From: Yersinia nurmii
GTDB lineage: Bacteria > Pseudomonadota > Gammaproteobacteria > Enterobacterales > Enterobacteriaceae
Assembly: GCF_001112925.1 (NCBI RefSeq)
Contig: NZ_CPYD01000002.1
Location: 1-64,000 of the forward strand
Direction: 5' to 3'
DNA: 64,000 nt
Part shown: piece by piece, positions 17,425-26,900 of the stretch
How the letters are laid out: every line of letters begins with the position of its first letter
Numbering within the stretch: position 1 is the first letter of the stretch
Notes under the pieces: model-generated
Seen by the model: the letters and a program-made list of their open reading frames with translations, nothing else
Database searches by the model: none
Told to the model about the DNA's origin: nothing
Position numbers and translations under genes: made by a program

Positions 17425-17883
17425 ATGAAAGGACAGAAAACCCTCCATTGTCTTTTACTGGGGACGTTATTGAGCGTGAGTTCTTGGAGTTTTGCCCAGC
17501 AAACGTTGACCACGGCAGAGTTAGTTCAGCAGCCGCAGTATAAAAGCAGCTGGCAAAAAATGATTAAAGGACAGAAGAATCTGCCTGCCTGGGCGCGTAA
17601 AGGTGCCGGAACCTCAGCGCCAGCGGAATGGGTTGAGTGGGAAGGTAAAAAATATCAGGTTGGTAATATTTGTAAGCCTCATGACTGTGCCAGCCATTTC
17701 TTGCTGGTGGCTTTCAGCGAGGATAAAAAGCGGGCTTGGGGTGTGCGGATTAGCGTAGAAGATAAGCCAGAAGCCCTGGAAACGCCGAGTCAATTTGCCA
17801 AATACCAATGGTTAGGCCAGCCGGATGAAAGCCTAAAAAACTTATTGACGGCGCAGATCGAGAAAGATCCCAACTGGAAATAA
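17425..17883 (+). CDS. ivy: inhibitor of vertebrate C-type lysozyme
   Basis: Ivy is a periplasmic protein that binds and blocks C-type lysozyme. The 152-residue product has a signal peptide (hydrophobic core LLLGTLLSVSSW, cleavage after SFA). The mature part contains the inhibitory loop CKPHDC, conserved in the family and disulphide-bridged, which inserts in the lysozyme active site. The size matches E. coli Ivy (about 157). An AAGGA lies a few bases before ATG 17425. It is followed by a strong hairpin shared with the convergent NRPS gene. Confidence 0.93.
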   Translation: MKGQKTLHCLLLGTLLSVSSWSFAQQTLTTAELVQQPQYKSSWQKMIKGQKNLPAWARKGAGTSAPAEWVEWEGKKYQVGNICKPHDCASHFLLVAFSEDKKRAWGVRISVEDKPEALETPSQFAKYQWLGQPDESLKNLLTAQIEKDPNWK

Positions 17884-17907
17884 ATTCCCTTTCTGACGTG
17901 GAATAAT

Positions 17908-17932
17908 AAAACGGCGCATCGAGCGCCGTTTT
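17908..17932. terminator. bidirectional terminator between ivy and the NRPS gene
   Basis: AAAACGGCGC (17908-17917) pairs perfectly with GCGCCGTTTT (17923-17932) around a 5-base loop. The A-run on one side and the T-run on the other allow termination of both convergent transcripts. Confidence 0.85.
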
Positions 17933-17957
17933 GTTTAGCTTCTCTCTATCGAACTGA

Positions 17958-20900
17958 CTATTTCCGCAGTGAATGAATAAATAAGCGATACCATTCGCTA
18001 TTGGCGGTCGGTAGCGTGATTTCAACCTGCTCTAACCGCTTCAGCGTCTGGCTGCTATCGTAATCGATGGTTGTTTCCAGCAAAGATTGATAGAAGTGAT
18101 CCAATTCCTCATCGCTGGACGTCATCATGTCCTGAATCAGCGGGGTGATAGGTAAAATCTCTCCTTGTTGATAGCGGCGATGCGCCTCGCGGAGCCACTG
18201 ACGATGGGAAACCACGGTCATCGGCTGCGGCAAATGAGCATTTAACTGCTCAATAAATTCACGTCGAGACATTCCTTCCATAGCGGAAAGGTGGAAGATA
18301 TTGTCCGTCGGATAATAGCTGGAACCGAGATGTGCCAGAGCCTTCGCGGTGTAATCCACCGGAGTCAGCTGGATATCGCCGTAGACATCATCGAAGGCCA
18401 TCCCCATCTGAACGCTGCTCTTAAACAGACGGTAAAATGCCTGTAGCTCGTCATAACGCGCCAGCTCTGAATCGGCGGTAATCAGGCCTAGGCGGAAAAT
18501 ATTACAAGCAATGCCACGGGCGACGGCCAGATTGACAATTTCCTCGCCAACCCACTTACTCGCCACATAGCCTTGATCTGCAATGTGTTGCTCATTCTGA
18601 ATTGATGACTGCTCGTTCACCACACGATGGCCTTGCTGCCCAATCGGGCTGAACACGTTCAGCGTTGACGCGAAATTCAGAATTTTGCGACTTCCCTGCG
18701 TGGTCAGACGCAGCAGTTCAACCAGTCCGGCAACGTTGGCTTTATACGCCATTTCAAATGATTCAAGGTGATTCATGCTTACAGCCGAATGGAAGATAAC
18801 CCCCACGTCCTGCGCTAAGCGTTGATAAAGCAGGTTGTCGATACCCAGTCGCGGCGCTTTTATATCTCCTTGAATAGTGATGATGCGTTGCTCGTCTCCT
18901 TTGCGCCACAGCGACCATTCGGTAAGAATATTTCTCAAACGCTGCAGGCTATCTTGCGGGTTATTACCTCGTACCAGACAGTAAATTTTGCTGTTGGTAC
19001 TATCCAGGAGTTCTCGCAGTAGGAAACGTCCCACAAAGCCCGTGGCACCAGTGAGGAAAATATCATTTCCCTGACTGATAGACTGCGGCTGTGGCTGAAT
19101 ATCTTCCGGTAGCAGCGCGTGTTGACGCAGGTTAATCACGTCGCTGACGCGAGCTTGCTGAGTGATTCGGCTCGCCAATTGTTTTACCGTTGGTGCAATA
19201 AAGATGTCACTGACGCTGACCTTATCGTCGATAGCGGCGTTGATCCGATTTGCCGCGCTAACCGCCAGCAACGAGTGGCCGCCCAGTTCGAAGAAGTGAT
19301 CGTGGCGACCGACTTTTTCGCGGTCTAACAGGCTTTGCCAGATTTCGGCAATCGTGGTTTCCAGCCCGGCTAACGGCGCTTCATAAGGTTGATGTAGGAA
19401 GGCATTTTCCTGCGGAGCCGGTAAAGCCTTGCGATCCAGTTTACCGTTTGGTGTGATCGGCATGCTATCCAGCAGCACATAGGCGGCGGGTATCATGTAA
19501 TCCGGCAGGCGGCTTTGCAGGTAGTGACGCAAAGCCATAGGATCCGGCGTAGGCGAGCTGGCATCAGCCACCAGATAGGCTACCAGCCGCTTGCTGCCTT
19601 TGTTGTCATCCAGCGCCAGCACTGCGGCTTCACTGATATTCGGGTGATCGTTAAGCTGAGTATCGATTTCGCCCAATTCAATGCGGAATCCGCGAATTTT
19701 AACCTGATGATCGTTACGGCCGTGGAACTGTAGCCGTCCGTCTGCAAGATAACTGGCCAGATCGCCGGTGCGATACATGCGAGCGCCTTTAACCGAACTG
19801 AAAGGATCGGGCAGGAAGCGCTCGGCGGTCATTTCTGGCAGGTTCAGATAGCCGCGAGTGACGCCCGGCCCGCCGATATACACCTCGCCAATAACGCCTC
19901 TCGGCACCAGATTACCTTGGTTATCCAACAGATAAATACGAATATTCGCCGTTGGACGGCCAATGGAATCAATATGGCTGATACCCAGTTTAGGTGAGTG
20001 AGTGGTCGCGGTAATGGTGGTTTCCGTTGGCCCATAACAGTTCACCAGCTCTGGTTTATCAGGGTAACGTTTGAGCCAGCGCGCGAGCATTTCCGGCGCG
20101 GCGGCTTCCCCGCTGATACATATCAGTCGCAGAGCGTCCGGCAGCGGCCCGCGGCTCTCTTCGCATAGTTTGCGCCAGAACTGATAAGGAATATCCAGAT
20201 AGCTAATGCCATATTGCTCACACAGCTGCCAGAAATCGGTGCTACCTGCCAGCCATTGATCGTCCCGCAGCACCAAAGTCGCTCCAGAGGTTAACGCGGA
20301 GAATATCTCAGACACCGACACGTCAAAGGTGGTGTTGCAGAATTGCAGTACCTTATCCTGCGGGCCGAGATTCCATTGGCGGCACCAGGTCACCATTTGT
20401 TGCACCAGATTGCCTTGCTCGACCAATACTCCTTTTGGGTTGCCGGTTGAACCAGAGGTATAGATCACGTAGGCCAGATTCTGTGGAGCCAGATTTGGCT
20501 GCGGATTTGCCCATGTTGCCTGTAACGGAGCGCTTACCGCAGGCAGTAATTCGTGAGGAACGCTGCAGCCTTTAAACAGCGGCAGTGTCGCCGGTTCAGC
20601 CAGAATAGCTACCGGTTTAGCATCTTCCAGCATGAATTTCAGTCGTTCAGGAGCAATATCATGTGGCAAAGAGAGATAAGCGCCGCCGGCCTTCAAGATC
20701 GCCAGAATGCCGACGATCATTTCGGGGCTGCGATCGGCGCAGATCGCTACCCGTTCTTCCGCTTTGACGCCCTGTTCGATCAATCGATAAGCCAGATGAT
20801 TGGCTCGATTATTCAACTCGCCGTAGCTCAATGAATAGGCATTATTCACTAAAGCAATGGCGTCTGGGTTGCGCTCCGCATGTTGCTCAAACAAATGATG

Positions 20901-23900
20901 GATACACAGGTCGGTAGGATAGGACTGCGCCGTCTGATTCCACTGCTCCAGCAGTAATTGCCTTTCTCGATCGGCAATCAAATCAATCTGGCCGATGAGT
21001 TGAGCGTCGTTTTTCACCATTGCTTCCAGCACCGCGAGTAAATAGTGCTGGTGGCGCTGAACGGTGGCTTCATCAAATAGTGCGCAGGCGTAATTCAGCG
21101 AGCCGGTAATGATTTTATTGCGTTCCCCTAAGCTCAGCTCTAAATCGAATTTCACCCGACTGACCGGTGGTTCCTGCAATTTCACGTCCAATCCCGCCAT
21201 GTTAAGCGCGATATCGTCGATATTCTCCAAAGCAAACATCACCTGGAACAGCGGAGTTTTATCCATGCTGCGTGGCGGCTGGAGGATTTCTACCACTTGC
21301 TCGAACGGCAGAGCCTGATGTTCCTGCGCGTCGAGAGTGGTTTTCCGCACCTGCGCCAACAGATCGGCAACGCTTGAGGTAGCGGATAGATTGATACGTA
21401 ACGCCAGAGTATTGACGAAGAAGCCAATGACGTCTTCGCATTCAGCCTGGTTACGGTTGGCCACTGGAGTACCTATGACTAAATCATCCTGACCGGACAG
21501 GCGCGACAGCACGATCGACCAAGCGCTGAGCAGCGTCATAAACAAAGAAGTGCCGTGTCGGTTACTCAGGCGGCGTAGCTCATCAGAAAGCTCGCTACTG
21601 AGTATGATAGGCAGACTGGCGCCGATAAAGGATTGCTGAGGCGGGCGCGGCCGGTCAGTTGGCAGCGTCAGGCGTTCTGGCGCACCTGTTAGCAATTGCT
21701 GCCAGAATTTCCCCTGTTCATGCCAGACTGGGCTATTGCGCCATTGCTGCTGCCAAACCGCATAATCTGGATATTGAATTGGCAACGGAGGCAGTGGGTG
21801 AGTGCGTTGTTGCAACAGTGCAGAGTAAATCACTCCCAGTTCGCGCACCAGAATTTCCATTGACCAACCATCGGTAATAATATGGTGCAGGGTTAACAGT
21901 AGAATGCTCTGGTTATTTCTCAGGCGCAGCCAAGTGGCTTGTATCAGCGGGTCCTCCGCCAAATCGAATATTCTCCTCTCTTCCTGACGGTATATTTCCT
22001 CTACTTTTTCTGCGCTATTTGCCTGTTCTTGCCAATCATACTCAACTAAAGGTATGCCTGATTGACTCTCCCGAAGTATCACCACAGGTTCATTTTGTTC
22101 GGATGAAATAAAGTTACTCCGCAATGATTCATGACGTGCATATAAGACATTGAGCGTTTGCTGCAGTATCGGAATATTCACATCGCCGCTTAATGCTAAC
22201 GCCATCAGCACGTTATAGTTGGAATCACTGTCGCTAAGCTGGGACAAGAACCACAGGCGCTGCTGGGAGAAGGACAGTGGCAGCGGTTTATCCCGCGTAG
22301 CGGGAACAATAATACCAGCCAGCGTGGAATCACCCGTTTGATCTTCACGGTTGATGACTTCCGCCAGTTTGTTTAACTGCGGGTTATCGAACAGTGCTGC
22401 CAGTGGAATGCTGATATTGAGCAATTGCTGTAGTTGGCTAATTACACGAACTGCCAGCAGCGAATGCCCGCCTAACTCGAAGAAATGGTCGTTTCGGCCG
22501 ACTTTTTCTACGCCCAGCAACTCTTGCCAGATTTCTGCTAGCGTGGTTTCAATGCCAGCCTGCGGTGCTTCAAAATCGCGATGAATAAAAGCGTCTTCCT
22601 GTGGAGCAGGCAAGGCTTTGCGATCCAGTTTTCCATTTGGCGTAATCGGCATTTCGTCCAACAGAACGTAAGCCGCGGGGACCATGTATTCTGGTAATAG
22701 CGCGGCCAAATGATTGCGCAATGTTGCAATATCAGGGCGAGGCTGTTCCGTATCGGCTACCACATAGGCCACCAGCCGTTTGCTGCCTTTACCGTCGTCC
22801 AGTGCTAGCACCGCGGCTTCCTTCAGCTGCGGATGGGAATTGAGCTGGGTTTCAATTTCGCCCAGTTCGATACGGAAACCACGGATTTTCACCTGATGAT
22901 CATTACGTCCGTGGAATTGTATGCGCCCATCTGGCAGGTAGCTGGCCAAGTCGCCGGTACGGTACATACGTGCCCCGTTCACCCGACTGAATGGATCGGG
23001 TAGGAAACGTTCGGCGGTCATTTCCGGTAGATTAAGATAACCGCGCGCAACGCCTGGCCCACCGATATACAGCTCGCCAATGGCTCCCTGCGGCAGCGGA
23101 TGACCGTGCGGATCGAGCAGATAGATCCGGTTATTGGCAATAGGGCGACCAATGCTATCCAGCTGCGTCTCCCCTAAAACCGGTACGTGGGCCGTCGCAA
23201 CTACCGTAGTTTCGGTCGGGCCATAGTTGTTAACTAACTGTGGTTTAACCGGATAATGGCTTAGCCAGCGTTGCAGTATTTCAGGCGCGGCGGCCTCACC
23301 GCCGAAGAAAAGGGTTCGCAGCGATGGAGGCAACGGGTAGTCACTTTCTTCAGATAAACGGCGCAGGAATTGGTAAGGGAGAATCGCACGACTAATGTTG
23401 TAATGTTCGCATAGCTGCCAGAAAGTTTCGGTGCCGGACAGCCATTGATCGTCGCGTAAGACCAGATTGGCACCGGAAGTCAGTGCGGAGAAAATCTCGC
23501 ATACCGAGGCGTCAAAGGTAGGGTTACAGAATTGCAGGACGTTATCACCCAGCCCAATGTCCCAACGCATGCACCAAGGGCTAACCAATTGCACCAGATT
23601 ACCGTGTTCGACCATCACGCCTTTCGGGTTACCGGTGGAGCCGGAGGTGTAGATAACATAGGCCAGATTTTCGGGGCTGACGGCTACCGTCGGATTCGGG
23701 ATTTCGCTATAGCTTTTTCCATCATAGTTTTGAGTGATATCAGATATCAGGCACAGTGGAATATTGCAGCCGCTGAAACGATGTTGTACCTCGCTTTGCG
23801 CCACAATCGCCGCAGGTTTGGCGTTTTCCAGCATAAAATTCTGACGTTCTGGCGCTGTATCCGGCGGAATGGACAGGTAAGCCGCACCGGCCTTGAGCGT

Positions 23901-26900
23901 GGCCAGCATAGCGATAATCATTTCTGGCGCACGATGGCTGCAAATTGCGACCTTATCCTCGACTTTGACGCCCTGAGCAAGCAGGCGATTGGCCAAATGG
24001 TTAGCCAGACTATTTAGCTCGGCGTAGGTCAGGCACGTTTGTTGATAGGTGAGCGCGATAGCTTCTGGATTACGCTGTGCCTGTTGTTCAAATAATTGAT
24101 GGGCGCAGACATCTAGCGGATAAGGCTCCGCGGTCTGATTCCACTGATTGATCAGTAGGTTGTATTCACTATCGGAAAGTAACTGAATACGATCGACCGC
24201 TAGGTTATCGTCACGAACCATCGCCCGCAGAACGGAGATCAGATATTGCTGATGGCGTTCAATAGTCGCCCGATCAAACAGCGCGGTAGCGTAGTTCAGA
24301 GAACCCACGATCGAACGCTGACGAGTGCCTAAATTCAGTTCGAGATCGAATTTTACGCGTGTAACCTGTGGATCGATCAATTCTACATTCATACCGGTTA
24401 GCGCCGGGGCGACTGCGTCGAAGTTTTCCCAGGCAAACATCACTTGGAACAGCGGTGTTTTATCCATGCTGCGCTGTGGCTGAAGTAATTCAACGACCTG
24501 ATCAAAAGGTAATTCCTGATGTTCCTGCGCGCTGAGGCTGAAGTCGCGTACCTGTGCGAGAAGTTCCGCCACGGTAGGCGCTTCGGCAAGATTAATTCGC
24601 ATCGCCAATGTATTCACGAAGAAACCGACCAGCGTTTCGCATTCTGCCGCCTGTCGGTTTGCTACTGGCGTTCCGATCACCAAATCTTGCTGCCCGGAAA
24701 GGCGAGATAGTACGACAGACCATGCACTCATTAATGTCATGAATAGCGTGGTGTGATGTTTTTGGCTCAGACGACGCAAATCGTCCGATAGCTGTTGATC
24801 CAGAACGATAGGAACCGTCGCACCGAGGAAAGACTGCTGAGCCGGTCGCTGGCGATCGGACGGCAAAGTCATGCGTTCTGGTATGCCCTGCAATTTTTGC
24901 AACCAGAATTGGCCGTGGGCATGCCACTCTGGGCTATCCAGCCACTGTTGCTGCCACTGCGCATAATCAGGATATTGCAGTGGTAACGCCGGTAGTGGGT
25001 TGGGTTCGCCTTGGGACCAGGCTGAGTAAAGCACCCCCAGTTCACGAGCTAGAATCTCCATTGACCAGCCATCGGTGACGATATGGTGGATAATCAACAG
25101 CAAATAATGCTCGCTGACGGCGGTATGAGCCAGACTGGCGCGGATCAACGGACCGTGGGCGATATCAAATTTATGGGCGATTTCATGCTGATACAGCTGC
25201 CAAAAATCTTCATTGGCATGAGATGACGTAGCGAAATCATACTCTTGCAGCAGCGCTTCCGTACCAACCGGTAGCAGTTGAACGTAGCCGACCCCGTTTT
25301 CCGCGTGGAAAACCGACCGCAATGCATCATGACGGTCCAGCAAGTGGTTAAGACAACGCTGTAGACGTTGGGCGTTAAGTTCACCGTTCATTTTCAACAA
25401 TAATGGAACGTTATAGTTCTCATCGTTGTTCCCTAGTTGCTCAATAAACCACAGTCGGTTTTGCGGGAATGACAGTGGAATCCGCGCATTAGCATCAATT
25501 CGTGCAATTTGTGCGGCCGTTTGTGGTTTGGCCTGAGCAACTAATAATGCCAATTGAGCAAGAGTTGGCTGGGCAAAAAACGCCCCCATGGTGATTTTGC
25601 TCTGCCAGCGGGATTGCACCTTACTTAATAGCTTCATTGCCAGCAGCGAATCCCCGCCAATAGCAAAGAAACTGTCGTTGCGCCCAATTCTCTCCTGACA
25701 AAGCACGTCTACCCATATTTCATGTAATTCTTGCTCGATGTCTCCTTGAGGAGCCTCATAGGATTCGTGCACATAGGCACTAAAATCAGGGGCAGGCAGC
25801 TGCTTGCGATCGATTTTTCCGTTAGGAGTCAAAGGTAAATGATCAACGACAACATAGGCGATAGGCAGCATGAATTCCGGCAATATCGGGCTCAGGAAAT
25901 CCCGCAGATGGCGTGGTAGGTCTTCCGTTTGGGGATTTTCTGCCAGTACCAGATAGCTAACGAGTTGCTTTTCCCCCGATGCATTTTTATAGGCAATAAC
26001 GACGGCTTCATTGACCTGCGGGTGGCTCAATAATTTCTCTTCAATTTCGCCAGGCTCAATACGATAGCCGTTGATTTTTACCTGCTGATCGTCACGACCT
26101 AAATATTCCAGAGAGCCGTCGGCAAAATAACGCGCCAAATCGCCAGTGCGATACATACGCAGATTCTTCGCACTGAAAGGATCGGCGCTATAGCGCTCTT
26201 CGGTTAGCGCAGGTTGATTCAGGTAGCCACGGGTCACGCCGTCGCCGCTGATATACATTTGCCCCACGGCGCCGAAAGGCACAGGTTTTAACTGATTATT
26301 CAGCAAATAAATGGCTGAATTGGCAATAGGTCGGCCAATGGTGGGCAGTGAATGCGAAGCATCAATCAGTGCCACGGTAGCGTCAACCGTGCATTCGGTC
26401 GGGCCGTACACATTGAACGCGGTAAAGTGGTTGAACGCTGACAGACGCCGCCAAGTCTGAGGAGACAAGGCTTCCCCGCCGATCAAGAGAATCAGTTTTT
26501 CCATCTGATTAGGCAAATCGGAGAGTAATAACATTTCCAATTGGGTTGGCGTGCAGTCGAACACGTCAATGGCGTTGTCTTTAAGGAATTGCACTAACCG
26601 GGCTCCATCAACGCGAACATCTTGCGGAACGATATGGAGCTGGTGGCCACTCAGCAAGCTGAGGAGGCTTTGCAATGAAGCATCAAAGGAGATGCTGGAG
26701 TTAAGGCAAACCTTTGATTGTTTAGGGTAATAATGGAAAATTGCCTCGTTCAACGCGTAATACAAGTTCATAACCTGCGCATGTTCGACCATCACACCCT
26801 TTGGTCGGCCGGTGGAACCAGAGGTAAATATTACATAGGCAAGTTGATTAACCGAAAGCTGGGGTAACTGCGGTGGCGTATCCGGTGTATCGACGGCAAG

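Noticed and set aside
23532-24017. 161-codon plus-strand frame and similar ones inside the NRPS gene
   Set aside because: These are antisense shadows of conserved A and C domain coding sequence.
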